Source: Pseudohongiella sp. (GTDB lineage: Bacteria; Pseudomonadota; Gammaproteobacteria; Pseudomonadales; Pseudohongiellaceae). Taken from it: a stretch of DNA of 64,000 nucleotides. Under the pieces are notes generated by a model, which had not been told where the DNA came from, made no database searches, and worked only from the letters and a program-made list of their open reading frames with translations. Where the stretch lies: assembly GCF_011050365.1 (NCBI RefSeq), contig NZ_DRFV01000011.1, positions 101,785-165,784 of the forward strand. Reading direction: 5' to 3'. The translations under genes and the position numbers were made by a program. Below, in pieces: positions 16,809-25,782 of this stretch; positions within the stretch are counted from its first letter, which is position 1, and each line of letters begins with the position of its first letter.

Positions 16809-18950
16809 TTAGTTAAAGCGCCAGTCCAGTGCTACGAACGCCCGCAGCGGCTCACCCGGGAAGTAACGGTCGCCACCAAATGTGGTCCAGTCGGCACGTT
16901 CCGCGTACTTGCGATCGGTCAGGTTCAGGATGTTGACTGACAACGTCAGCGCATCCGAGGCCTGCCAGCGAGTGCGCAGGTTGAACACATTGTGGCCCTC
17001 GTAGCTGTTAACGTTTTCCGGATTGGTATAGTACTCCCCCATGGCAACCCATTGCAGCTCGGTGGTCAGCGAGCTTGTTGGTGTCCACTGTATCTGGGCG
17101 GCACCAAAGTTGCGGGGCGCGGATTCGACATCATTGCCATTGAGGTTGACGCCGCCTACCAGTTGGTCGTTCCGATAGGTATGACGGGCATGGTTGTAGG
17201 CTGCACTCAGACGCCAGTCATCGTTCAGCTCGTACCTGCCGCTTAGCTCCAGGCCTTTATGGCGGGTGTGAATGCCATTGAGATTGACGCGGTCAGCGTT
17301 GTTGATGATCTCATTGTCCTTGTCCATGTAGAACGCCACGGCTTCGTAGGTCCATTTGCCCGTGGTGCCCTGCAGTGCCAGTTCAACGCTGTCGATTTCC
17401 ACCGGATCCAGATCGGCGACGGTCTGGTCGTTTTGCAGGCGATACAGCTCGGTAGCCTGCGGCGCCCGGTAACCGCGGGTAACCCTGAACTGGGCGTTGT
17501 GGGTATCGTTGATCTGGTAACGAATGCCCAGTTTGGGCGCCACATTGGCGAAGGTGTCGGAGCGGTCAGCCGGCCGGTTGTAACGGCAGCCGCCGAAACC
17601 ACAAACGGTGCCGTCGTCACGTGTACGGCCACTGATCATGTTGTTGTCATAATCGTAGTTCATGCGCTCGAAACGCATGCCCAGAGTGATGTCAAAGCCG
17701 TTGTCCCAGTAATGCTGAAGCTGGACGAACGGTGCAATCTGCGTGGCGTCGACATCGTAATCATAATGTTTGCCGGCAGGTACCGTTGCAACCAGGAAAG
17801 GCGAACCCTGGGTCGGGCCATCCTGTCTCTGGGTCAGAGAGCCTTCGGTAAACTCCAGGTCCAGGCCGGCGGATAACAAGGTGTTCGTGCTCAGGTCTTT
17901 ATACGACGCAAACTGCACACCTACGCTGCTGTGTTCATTGGTCTCGGTCGGGGTGCCGGGCAGGAAGTGTTGTTTGAAGTCCAGATCTGTTGTGCGGTAG
18001 TACGGTGTCATCACCACATCCCAGCCAGAATCCAGGGTGTAGCTGATGCGCGTCCAGACCCGGGTGCTGCGGTTGTCGCGATAGGCCTCGGGGTTTGCAT
18101 TGGTGCGACGCAGATCGTCATCTTTGTAGGCGTCGGTACCATTGATATAGCCGGCGGTTTCCTGGTTCAGGTTGGTGGTGGTGAAACCACCGTCCAGCTC
18201 AGTACCATTGGCCAGCGTGGTCTGATAAAGCCAGGACAGTTTTTGTTGATCGAACCCGCTTTGTGGTCGGAAACCTTCCTCGCTGATGCCATTGACCAGA
18301 AAGGTGTGGCTGAAGTTGTCGTTTTCAAAACCAACGCGGGCATTGCCCCGCAGAGTTCCGCGCGGGCCCGCCTCAATAGAAATCTGACGACGGTCATCGG
18401 GCTGCGGTAACACCACGTTGATCATGCCGTGTACGGCGTTGGAGCCGTAAAAAGCACTGCCCGGGCCACGAATGACTTCGATTCGTTCGGCGTTTTCCGA
18501 ATGCGAATCAAACAGCTCGTTGACGTTGCAGAAACCCGCTGCGCGCAAGGGGATGCCTTGCTCGGCCAGCAGGAATGCGCCACAGGCGCCGCCGCCGCTG
18601 AGCACAGGGGAGCGGATCGAGATCAGGCTTTCCTGACCATTGTTGCGATTGATATTGACGCCAGGCAGACGGTTGGCAGCTTCCTGGATGTGGGTGTGGG
18701 AAGTCAGGCGCAGTTCATCTTCGGACAGAATGGCGATGCTGGCATTCACATTGCTCAGATCTTCCGGTCGTCGCGACGAAGAGATCACCTGGATCTCTTC
18801 TATGGCGGGTGCTGTGTCTTGTGCATGTACGGGCGTCATCACGGCAGCGATGGCGGCGGCGCAGGAGGCGGCCAGTAACCTGCGTCCGTGCAGGGGGCTT
18901 GTTGTTATGGTTTTCATGCGGGTATCGGGCTTGATTGAATGGTATTCCAC
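16809..18950 (-). CDS. TonB-dependent outer-membrane receptor
   Basis: 713 residues with a signal peptide ending near MTPVHAQ. A plug domain starts at EIQVISSSRRPEDLSNV and contains RLPGVNINRNNGQ and IEVIRGPGSAFYGSNAVHGMI; the rest is a 22-strand-type barrel ending FVALDWRFN. Two cysteines in the plug (GACGAFLL and AGFCNV) could form a loop disulfide. It resembles siderophore/colicin-type receptors; the ligand is unknown. The GTG at 18950 has AAGGGAG seven bases upstream, while the internal ATG at 18917 has no such site, so GTG is preferred. It is divergent from an SDR gene. Confidence 0.93.
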   Translation of the reverse strand: MEYHSIKPDTRMKTITTSPLHGRRLLAASCAAAIAAVMTPVHAQDTAPAIEEIQVISSSRRPEDLSNVNASIAILSEDELRLTSHTHIQEAANRLPGVNINRNNGQESLISIRSPVLSGGGACGAFLLAEQGIPLRAAGFCNVNELFDSHSENAERIEVIRGPGSAFYGSNAVHGMINVVLPQPDDRRQISIEAGPRGTLRGNARVGFENDNFSHTFLVNGISEEGFRPQSGFDQQKLSWLYQTTLANGTELDGGFTTTNLNQETAGYINGTDAYKDDDLRRTNANPEAYRDNRSTRVWTRISYTLDSGWDVVMTPYYRTTDLDFKQHFLPGTPTETNEHSSVGVQFASYKDLSTNTLLSAGLDLEFTEGSLTQRQDGPTQGSPFLVATVPAGKHYDYDVDATQIAPFVQLQHYWDNGFDITLGMRFERMNYDYDNNMISGRTRDDGTVCGFGGCRYNRPADRSDTFANVAPKLGIRYQINDTHNAQFRVTRGYRAPQATELYRLQNDQTVADLDPVEIDSVELALQGTTGKWTYEAVAFYMDKDNEIINNADRVNLNGIHTRHKGLELSGRYELNDDWRLSAAYNHARHTYRNDQLVGGVNLNGNDVESAPRNFGAAQIQWTPTSSLTTELQWVAMGEYYTNPENVNSYEGHNVFNLRTRWQASDALTLSVNILNLTDRKYAERADWTTFGGDRYFPGEPLRAFVALDWRFN

Positions 18951-19115
18951 GTGAGCTCTCCCTTCGAGTCATTGGCGGGTGGCCTGTTTCAGCCGGTGCA
19001 AACGATAGCACATATCAGGCTGGTTTTCTGCTTGCGGCCGGACCGATCCGGTGGCTATGCTTGAGGGTCGGACAGATAACAATTTAATAAACCGGTAAAA
19101 CAGGGGAAATTGCCC

Positions 19116-19910
19116 ATGCAGGTGAAAGATAAAGTTGTGGTCGTTACTGGCGGTGCCAGAGGTATAGGTCGGGCATTGTGCCAGCGATTCGCTGCTGAGG
19201 GCGCCAGCGCAGTGGTGGTGGCCGACATCCAGCAGGCCGGCATTGATGAAGTGGTCGGACTGATCGGCGGGCAAACCCGGGCGCTGGGTGTGACCACGGA
19301 TGTCAGCAAGGAAAGTGACGTGCAGGCGCTGGTGGCCAAAACCATCGACGCGTTCGGCCCCATTGACCTGTTTTGTGCCAATGCCGGTATCTTCACCGCC
19401 GGTGACGAGAATGTCGATAACGATGCCTGGCAGCGTATCTGGGATATCAATGTGATGGGCCATATTTACGCCGCCCGTGCCGTATTGCCTGGCATGCTGG
19501 CACGTGGCGAAGGTTATTTGTTGAATACCGCCTCTGCTGCCGGCCTGCTCAGCCAGATCGGCTCGGCGCCTTACGCGGTAACCAAACATGCAGCGGTCGG
19601 TTTCGCCGAATGGCTGTCGATCACCTATGGCAGTCGCGGCATCAAGGTGTCGGTGCTGTGTCCGCAGGCGGTGAAAACCGACATGACGGCTAATACCGGA
19701 GGCGGCGGAGTGGCCGGCGTAGACGGCATGCTGGAACCCGACGCGCTGGCGCAAACGGTGATCGAGACCCTGGCGGAAGAGCGTTTTCTGTGTCTGCCGC
19801 ATGCGGAAGTGCTGACCTATATCCAGCGCAAGGCAGGCGACTATGATCGCTGGCTGGGCGGCATGCGCCGGCTGCAGGATCGCTTCGCAGATCAGTACAA
19901 AGATCGCTGA
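19116..19910 (+). CDS. Short-chain dehydrogenase/reductase
   Basis: 264 residues, classical SDR. NAD(P) loop [14 protein letters not shown] motif in CANAGIF, catalytic Ser in [10 protein letters not shown] and Tyr-Lys in YAVTKHA are present. The acidic residue after the second strand (VVADIQ) favours NAD over NADP. The ATG at 19116 has AGGGGA nine bases upstream; a TTG at 19110 is less likely. Substrate unknown. Confidence 0.92.
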   Translation: MQVKDKVVVVTGGARGIGRALCQRFAAEGASAVVVADIQQAGIDEVVGLIGGQTRALGVTTDVSKESDVQALVAKTIDAFGPIDLFCANAGIFTAGDENVDNDAWQRIWDINVMGHIYAARAVLPGMLARGEGYLLNTASAAGLLSQIGSAPYAVTKHAAVGFAEWLSITYGSRGIKVSVLCPQAVKTDMTANTGGGGVAGVDGMLEPDALAQTVIETLAEERFLCLPHAEVLTYIQRKAGDYDRWLGGMRRLQDRFADQYKDR

Positions 19911-20030
19911 TAAAGTGCGTATAACCAGAAAAATACGGGGAAAAGGGTGGTATTCGGGCTCTGGCCAAGACATCGCCGGTGATAAATGTTAGGGTGTCGC
20001 CCGTTAAAGTCTAAATACAGGAACTGAACA

Positions 20031-20516
20031 ATGAGTTTAATGATCGGCAAGAATGCGGTAGTGAGTATCAACTACACCCTGACCAATGACGCAGGTGAAG
20101 TCATGGATACTTCCGAAGGCCGTGAGCCGCTGACCTATTTGCACGGCGCCAACAACCTGATACCGGGCCTGGAAAAGGAAATGGAAGGCAAGGCTTCAGG
20201 TCAAAGCTTTAAAGTGACCATTCCGCCTGCAGAAGCCTACGGCGAGAGCAACCCGGAGCTGGTGCAGACCCTGTCGAAAGAAATGTTCAAGGGCGTCGAC
20301 AAGGTCGAGCCGGGCATGGGTTTCACAGCACAGGGCCCGCAGGGCGAGCAGCACATTGTGGTAACCGCAGTAGATGGTGACCAGGTCACGATTGATGCCA
20401 ATCACCCAATGGCAGGTAAAACGTTACATTTCGCTGTCGAAATCGTGAATGTGCGCGATGCCAGCGAAGAAGAGATCGAGCACGGCCACGTGCACGACGG
20501 CAGCGAAAGCCACTAA
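20031..20516 (+). CDS. FKBP-type peptidyl-prolyl isomerase, SlyD-like
   Basis: 161 residues. The FKBP half (SINYTLTNDAGEVMDTSEG, PLTYLHGANNLIPGLEKEMEG) is interrupted by the insert-in-flap region AEAYGESNPELVQTL, as in SlyD chaperone-isomerases. The C-terminus is short but His/Glu-rich (EEIEHGHVHDGSESH), a plausible weak metal-binding tail, much shorter than E. coli SlyD's. It stands alone with CAGGA upstream and a strong terminator downstream. Confidence 0.93.
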   Translation: MSLMIGKNAVVSINYTLTNDAGEVMDTSEGREPLTYLHGANNLIPGLEKEMEGKASGQSFKVTIPPAEAYGESNPELVQTLSKEMFKGVDKVEPGMGFTAQGPQGEQHIVVTAVDGDQVTIDANHPMAGKTLHFAVEIVNVRDASEEEIEHGHVHDGSESH

Positions 20517-20544
20517 AAACTATCTGCGTTGACATTGCTTCGTT

Positions 20545-20603
20545 AAAAAAAGGCTCAAAATGCTTATTTACTCCGTGTAAACTGCGCTTTTGAGCCTTTT
20601 TTT
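20545..20603 (+). terminator. Rho-independent terminator after the SlyD-like gene
   Basis: Arms AAAAAAAGGCTCAAAA (20545-20560) and TTTTGAGCCTTTTTTT (20588-20603) are perfect complements, ending in a T run; a small inner stem TTTAC/GTAAA lies in the loop. The symmetric A and T runs allow action in both directions. Confidence 0.85.
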
Positions 20604-20869
20604 GCCTCGCACTGCCTGCCTCGATTACGTTTTTCAGAGGCTTTCGACGGCAGATCAAAGTCGCTAAATCAGAAGCTGTCACCAGCCCTGTCGAAGGGCA
20701 TCGCCAACCAAATCAGCCGATTGACGCTGATGTTTGAATGTGGAAGTTGTAGTCTAAATACTGCACGCAGCGGTGCAGTGCTGGGGCGTGGCGGCTGCTT
20801 GCCAGCCCCCACCCCCAGTGCTGTGACGCGATCCGGATCGGAGCGAAAATAACTCCTGAGAAATGAGCG
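20604..20869. other. Gene-free stretch with nested inverted repeats
   Basis: No plausible gene. It contains GCCCT-GTCGA-AGGGC (20685-20699), a 16-base inverted repeat with one mismatch (20716-20731 against 20863-20878), CTGCAC/GTGCAG (20761-20778) and a long imperfect GC-rich hairpin around 20775-20822. The right arm of the 16-base repeat overlaps the end of the glyoxalase-fold gene. It may be a small non-coding or MITE-like element; no transposase or target duplication was identified. Confidence 0.55.
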
Positions 20870-21274
20870 TCAATCGGCCTGCAACAGCTCCAGCCAATTG
20901 CCATCGGGATCAACAACGATGGCAATCGTCACCCCGGGCCGGATCACCTTCGGCTGCACCACCACCTTGTGGCCCGCCTGCTCACATACCTGAACCACGG
21001 CAGCCAGGTTGCTGATATGAATTGTCCAGTAGCGATAGCCGGTCGCCCCCGGGATGCCGCCCGGGGGCGCATCGGCTGGCGGGGCGCGATCCAGTTCAAC
21101 GATCTTGACCACGCTGTCGCCCACTTTCAGACGATGCATGGTGCCGCCCGAGGGCATGGGAATCACGCCCTCAAGCTCCAGACCCAGCAGGTCCCGGTAA
21201 AACGCCAGCATGGGCCCGGCATCACGGGTAATGATGCCCAGATCAATGGCCGCTTTGTTGATCATCAGACTCAT
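20870..21274 (-). CDS. Glyoxalase/bleomycin-resistance fold (VOC) protein
   Basis: 134 residues, one VOC domain with a paired beta-alpha-beta-beta-beta pattern: IDLGIITRDAGPMLAFYRDLLGLE at the start and VDPDGNWLELLQ at the end, where the Glu is a usual metal ligand. The reaction is unknown. Its ATG overlaps the aldehyde dehydrogenase stop as ATGA, so the two are co-translated and may act on one aldehyde pathway. Confidence 0.88.
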   Translation of the reverse strand: MSLMINKAAIDLGIITRDAGPMLAFYRDLLGLELEGVIPMPSGGTMHRLKVGDSVVKIVELDRAPPADAPPGGIPGATGYRYWTIHISNLAAVVQVCEQAGHKVVVQPKVIRPGVTIAIVVDPDGNWLELLQAD

Positions 21275-22698
21275 GCGTTGTAACCCAGCATGGACTTGAT
21301 CTCCAGGAACTCGTGGAAGCCTTCGACGCCCCACTCACGGCCATTGCCGGACTGTTTGTAACCGCCGAACGGGGCCGCAAAGTCAGGGCCGGCACCATTG
21401 ATATGCACCATGCCGGTACGCAGGCGGCGGGCGACGGCACGGGCATGCTCCGGTTCCCCCGACACATAACCCGACAGGCCGTAGTCGGTGTCGTTGGCAA
21501 TGGCCACGGCATCATCTTCGTCCCTGTAGCCGAGGATGCTCAGCACCGGTCCGAAAATTTCTTCGCGGGCAATGGTCATGTTGTTGGTGACATTGGCAAA
21601 CACGGTTGGTTTAACGTAATAACCGGTGCTCAGGCCGTCGGGTTTGCCGACGCCGCCGGCAATCAGCGTGGCGCCTTCATCAATGCCGGCCTGAATCAGG
21701 GTCTGGATCTTGTCGAACTGGGCCTGGCTGACGACAGGGCCGAGGCGGGTGTTTTCGTCCTGCGTATCGCCGGGTATTGCCTTGGCAGCTGCGGCCTTGG
21801 CAATTTCAATGGCTTCAGCCATGCGTGCCTGCGGCACCAGCATGCGCGTGGGCGCGTTGCAGGACTGGCCGCAATTGCCGAAACAGCCCATTACCCCGCC
21901 AGCGACCGCTTTGGCAAAGTCGGCGGCGTCATCGAGGATGATATTCGCCGACTTGCCACCCAGTTCCTGACAGACACGCTTGATACCATCGGCGGCGGCC
22001 TTGGCGACTTCGCGGCCGGCGCGCGTGGAGCCGGTGAATGACACCATATCGATTTCCGGATGTGACGAGATGGCGGCGCCCACGGTCGGGCCATCGCCAT
22101 TGACCAGATTAAAGACGCCGTCGGGCAAGCCGGCCTCAGCGATTATCTCGGTCAGTATGATGGCGCTGACCGGCGACATTTCACTGGGCTTGATGACGAT
22201 GGTGCAACCGGTCGCAATAGCCGGTGCGATCTTGCAGGTGACCTGGTTCAGCGGCCAGTTCCACGGCGTGATGAAACCACACACGCCCACCGGCTCTTTG
22301 ATGACCTGGGTTTTACCGCGGGTTTCCTCAAATTCATAGTTTTCCAGGATGGCGCGGGCGGTGGCGAAGTGGCCTATGCCGGTGCCTACCTGAGCGGTGC
22401 GCGCAAAACTGATGGGCGCGCCCATTTCCTGAGAGATCGCCTGGGCCAGTTCTTCACTGCGGGCCTTGATGCCGCCAATGATCTTGTCCAGCACTGCCAG
22501 CCGCTCCTCGCGAGTGGACTGCGACCATGCCGGGAAGGCGGCGCGAGCGGCCTTGGCGGCAACATCAACGTCCCTGGCCGTGCCCATGGCGATTTTGGCG
22601 AAGGCCTGTTCAGTGGCCGGGTTGATAACATCAAGTGTTTCTCGGTCAGTTTCCCTGACCCACTGGCCGTTGATAAAAAAGGATAAGTGGTCTTGCAT
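21271..22698 (-). CDS. NAD(P)-dependent aldehyde dehydrogenase
   Basis: 475 residues, full-length ALDH. Family motifs: PWNWPLNQVTCKIAPAIATG, KPSEMSP, SFTGSTRAGREVAKAA, the general base in CQELGGKSANI, the nucleophile in CGQSCNAPTRML, and EEIFGPVLSI. It oxidises an unidentified aldehyde to the acid. A purine-rich GGGGGAG lies upstream of the ATG at 22698. It heads a two-gene unit with the VOC-fold gene. Confidence 0.94.
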   Translation of the reverse strand: MQDHLSFFINGQWVRETDRETLDVINPATEQAFAKIAMGTARDVDVAAKAARAAFPAWSQSTREERLAVLDKIIGGIKARSEELAQAISQEMGAPISFARTAQVGTGIGHFATARAILENYEFEETRGKTQVIKEPVGVCGFITPWNWPLNQVTCKIAPAIATGCTIVIKPSEMSPVSAIILTEIIAEAGLPDGVFNLVNGDGPTVGAAISSHPEIDMVSFTGSTRAGREVAKAAADGIKRVCQELGGKSANIILDDAADFAKAVAGGVMGCFGNCGQSCNAPTRMLVPQARMAEAIEIAKAAAAKAIPGDTQDENTRLGPVVSQAQFDKIQTLIQAGIDEGATLIAGGVGKPDGLSTGYYVKPTVFANVTNNMTIAREEIFGPVLSILGYRDEDDAVAIANDTDYGLSGYVSGEPEHARAVARRLRTGMVHINGAGPDFAAPFGGYKQSGNGREWGVEGFHEFLEIKSMLGYNA

Positions 22699-22871
22699 AA
22701 CTGGCTCCCCCCGGGGTTTTGCTGGATAACATAAGATTCAGACAGGGACCGATTATCAGGGAAAATTGCGCAGACTGCCAGCCACGCCGTCCGGCGTTGC
22801 GGGTTTGCCCATGACGATGCCGCCGCACTGGTCTTATCAGCTGTCTGCCGCCACACGGCCGCCGGGGAATA

Positions 22872-23690
22872 TCAGGCGGCTTTGGGCAGAGTCCGGGGAT
22901 CGCTCTGTGTGCTGTGTCCCTGCGGTTCATCCACCCAGCGCAGGATTTCCAGCTCGCCGTCGGGCTTTTCAATCAGAGCCGTACAACTTTCCACCCAGTC
23001 GCCGGTATTGCAGTACAGAGTGTCACCGAAACGGGTGATTTCCGCGTGGTGGATATGACCACAAACCACACCGTCCAGTTGCTGTGACCGTGTCGAATTG
23101 ATTACGGCTTCCTCGAAACGGCCAATGTAGCTGACAACATTTTTGACCTTGTTTTTCAGATGCGCCGCCAGTGACCAGTAGGGTTTGCCCATCAGTTTGC
23201 GGGTGGCGTTCACCAGTCGGTTGAGCAACAGCAGTTTGCCATACATGGTGGAGCCGATGTGCGCCAGTATCGGACTGACCTGAATCACGGTATCGAACTG
23301 GTCGCCGTGCAGCACCAGCAGTTTTTTGTCATCAGCCGTGGTGTGGATCGCCGTGTCACGCACCAGGATGTTGTCAAAGCTGTGGCCGCAGAAGTCGCGG
23401 GCACACTCATCATGGTTGCCCGGCGTATAGATGACCCGGGTGCCGTTGGCGGCCTTGTGCAGAATGAGTTTGACCACTTCCTGGTGCTGCGGCGGCCAAT
23501 ACGGGCGTTTTTTCATTTCCCAGCCATCAAAGATGTCGCCGGCCAGATAGAGGAACTCGGACTCTGTGCTGCGCAGGAAGTCGAGCAGTTTGTCAGCCTG
23601 ACAGCCACGAAAGCCAAGGTGCAGGTCCGAGATGAAAATGGCGCGATACTTTTTTGCGGGTTTGGCCTGAAGTTTTGTAACACCGTTCAT
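22872..23690 (-). CDS. UDP-2,3-diacylglucosamine diphosphatase-like metallophosphatase
   Basis: 272 residues, calcineurin-like. Metal-binding blocks occur in order: SDLHLGFRG, GDIFDGWEMKK, TPGNHDECARD, LHGDQFD and CGHIHHAEI. These fit the LpxH/LpxH2 group, which removes UMP from UDP-2,3-diacylglucosamine in lipid A synthesis, though members of this subgroup are not all proven. The ATG at 23690 has GAGGTG about eight bases upstream; a GTG at 23699 is less likely. Confidence 0.87.
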   Translation of the reverse strand: MNGVTKLQAKPAKKYRAIFISDLHLGFRGCQADKLLDFLRSTESEFLYLAGDIFDGWEMKKRPYWPPQHQEVVKLILHKAANGTRVIYTPGNHDECARDFCGHSFDNILVRDTAIHTTADDKKLLVLHGDQFDTVIQVSPILAHIGSTMYGKLLLLNRLVNATRKLMGKPYWSLAAHLKNKVKNVVSYIGRFEEAVINSTRSQQLDGVVCGHIHHAEITRFGDTLYCNTGDWVESCTALIEKPDGELEILRWVDEPQGHSTQSDPRTLPKAA

Positions 23691-23840
23691 TGCGATCACC
23701 TCGCTATGGCAGAATTGGGCTTACCTTAACGCGATGATATGACGTTGGCGTAAAGCTTTTGTGAATTTTATGTGACAAAAAGCTCTTTATCATGTTGTTT
23801 ATAAATAAGATTTTTTCTGAATTCGGGTTGTGTGCAGGAT

Positions 23841-23871
23841 TTGCCAGCGCGCCGGTCAGATGGCGTATACT
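23841..23871 (+). promoter_or_regulatory. Sigma-70-like promoter
   Basis: TTGCCA (23841-23846) and TATACT (23866-23871) are separated by 19 bases, slightly long. The predicted start is about 55 bases before the ATG at 23934. The upstream stretch 23758-23820 is unusually A/T-rich and holds two TGTGA copies in direct order. Confidence 0.45.
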
Positions 23872-23933
23872 GGTTCTGATGAACGGTGTTGCCCAGGTCA
23901 GCGGTCTGGTTTTTGCAACCACAGGATAAAGTT

Positions 23934-25067
23934 ATGCGTTTACAAGCTGTGATTATAGTGGCCCGGATTGTGGTCTTTCTGCTGCCAATGTCCTTTGCTG
24001 CTGCTCAGGAGGGCGGGCCCGGATCGATCCGGGTATCGCCGAACCAGATGTCACAGGAGGAGATGTCACAGGACGAGGTGTCACAGGACGAGGTGTCAAC
24101 AGACGCAGCGTCACCGGGCGATGTCCCGGCAGAGGCTGAAGACGCGGTACTGGCGGCGCAACAGCAAGCCCTTCAGTTACGGGCGCAGGCCTTGCAGAAT
24201 CAGATCAATGATCTGAGCTTTGAGCTGGACTCGTATAATCCGGCATTGATCGAGCTACAGGGCGATCTGGGGCGGACCTGGCTTGAGCTGGAACAGTTTG
24301 AGCTCGCTCACGGCGTGCTTGAGCAGGCCATGCAACTGGTGCGGGTGAACGATGGTCTGTACGGCGAGCGCCAGGTAGCGCTGCTGAAATCACTGGTGCA
24401 GGCCAACCTGGGACGACAGGCATGGGAGCAGGTCGATATTTACGCTCACCTGCTGTTCGACCTGCAGGACCGGCAGCATGAGGCGAGCAGTGTGGCATAT
24501 GGCGAAGCCCTGCTTGCATTCAGTGACTGGCGCCTGGAGGCGTCGCGCCACAACCTGTTGATACGGCCCGGATCGACGCAGGCTGTGCAGATGCTGCAGG
24601 ATTTGCAAAAGCAGCACGAAACGGCGCTGGCATTTGCGCGCGAGCGCCAGGATGTCGGGCAACAATGGTCACTGCTGTACGCCATGGCCGCAACCGAGGT
24701 GGAGATGGCGCGGCAGTACAATTACCAGAGTCTGTCCGACTTCAACACACCGGCACCACGTTATGTCAGTCAGACGGTCTGCCGGACGGTACCCAATGGC
24801 AATGGCGGGTTCCAGCGCGTGTGTTGGCAGGAGCGGGTCAGCAACCCGGATTATATGTACTCGGCCAACAACCAGCGCCGGACACAGGCCGAGCGTGCCC
24901 GCATTGATCTGCAGGCCATCGTTCGCGAGATGGAGGCCTTGCTCGCTGAGAACCCCGAATTTGCCAGTGCTCATGCCAATGAAACCGGACAGGGGTTACA
25001 AAATATCGAGCAGGCGTTAAAAGAGTTGCAGCGCAATGCCAGACGCTCTGTGCTACAACGATGGTAG
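23934..25067 (+). CDS. Exported helical-repeat protein
   Basis: 377 residues with a signal peptide ending near MSFAAAQ. Next is a low-complexity stretch built from four 15-base DNA repeats (24048-24107) reading MSQEE / MSQDE / VSQDE / VSTDA, then helical pairs resembling TPR units (ALIELQGDLGRTWLELEQFE, QVALLKSLVQANLGRQAW). Near the end two cysteines flank a Gly/Asn loop (VCRTVPNGNGGFQRVCWQE). No catalytic motif. Start chosen by the following signal peptide. Function unknown. Confidence 0.75.
   Translation: MRLQAVIIVARIVVFLLPMSFAAAQEGGPGSIRVSPNQMSQEEMSQDEVSQDEVSTDAASPGDVPAEAEDAVLAAQQQALQLRAQALQNQINDLSFELDSYNPALIELQGDLGRTWLELEQFELAHGVLEQAMQLVRVNDGLYGERQVALLKSLVQANLGRQAWEQVDIYAHLLFDLQDRQHEASSVAYGEALLAFSDWRLEASRHNLLIRPGSTQAVQMLQDLQKQHETALAFARERQDVGQQWSLLYAMAATEVEMARQYNYQSLSDFNTPAPRYVSQTVCRTVPNGNGGFQRVCWQERVSNPDYMYSANNQRRTQAERARIDLQAIVREMEALLAENPEFASAHANETGQGLQNIEQALKELQRNARRSVLQRW
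24048..24107 (+). repeat. 15-base in-frame tandem repeat, four copies
   Basis: Units near (A/G)TGTCACAGGACGAG at 24048, 24063, 24078 and 24093, the last diverged. Being a multiple of three, copy-number change keeps the frame of the exported protein. Confidence 0.8.
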
Positions 25068-25109
25068 GCGCCGAAGCATGGTCATTCTAAACAAGAGGCA
25101 GGCAGTATT

Positions 25110-25661
25110 ATGAAAACAGGTTTGAAACAGGTTCTGACAATCGCGTTCGGCGCGTGTGTTCTGCTGCAGGCCGCATTGGCCGGGGCGCTGGAAGTTGGTG
25201 ACAGGGCGCCGGATTTCGCCTTGCAGGCCTCTGACGGTAATACCTACCGCCTGTCCGATTTTGTTGGCAGGCAGCCGGTTATCCTGGCTTTTTTCCCCGC
25301 GGCGTTCACCGGTGGTTGCACCATACAGTGCAAAGCCATTCGCGACAGCAGTGACGAGATTAAAAGTTTTGATGTGGCCTACTTTATGGCCAGTGTCGAT
25401 AGCGTAGTAAAAAATACCGACTTTGCCGAAGAATACGGTCTGGATTTTCCGGTGCTGTCGGATCCGGACAAGACCATGACTGCTGACTATGGCGTGTTGG
25501 GCGCCAGCGGTTTTGCCAATCGCTGGACCTATTACATTGATGCACAAGGCATTGTGGTACAGATAGACAAGTCCACCAATCCCAGTTCAGCCGGGACTGA
25601 CCTGGCAAGAAGCATGGCGGAACTGGGATTCCCGCGCAGCAATCAGACCGCCGCGCGCTGA
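25110..25661 (+). CDS. Exported peroxiredoxin, Bcp-like
   Basis: 183 residues. A signal peptide ends near AALAGA, placing it in the periplasm. The redoxin domain begins [19 protein letters not shown], with the peroxidatic cysteine in [12 protein letters not shown]; a second cysteine four residues later could resolve the disulfide. The usual ThrXXCys context is kept. It lies 42 bases after the helical-repeat gene and may share its transcript. Confidence 0.88.
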   Translation: MKTGLKQVLTIAFGACVLLQAALAGALEVGDRAPDFALQASDGNTYRLSDFVGRQPVILAFFPAAFTGGCTIQCKAIRDSSDEIKSFDVAYFMASVDSVVKNTDFAEEYGLDFPVLSDPDKTMTADYGVLGASGFANRWTYYIDAQGIVVQIDKSTNPSSAGTDLARSMAELGFPRSNQTAAR

Positions 25662-25709
25662 GCGGGCCCGGGCTGATGGCGAAAAGTTTGTGGCGAAATC
25701 ATGATCATT

Positions 25710-25732
25710 GCAGGCATAACCATGATGCCTGC
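25710..25732. promoter_or_regulatory. 8-base perfect inverted repeat upstream of DUF3014 gene
   Basis: GCAGGCAT (25710-25717) and ATGCCTGC (25725-25732) with a 7-base spacer. No T run follows, so it is more like an operator or a small RNA hairpin than a terminator. It lies 51 bases before the next ATG. Confidence 0.4.
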
Positions 25733-25782
25733 TGCGTTCGTCTTGCTCCTGTCATCAGGCCTGTGCAAGAATAGAAGGCACT

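Noticed and set aside
23758..23782. Possible CRP/FNR site in TGTGAATTTTATGTGACA
   Set aside because: The two TGTGA halves are in direct, not inverted, order, so they do not form the expected palindrome.
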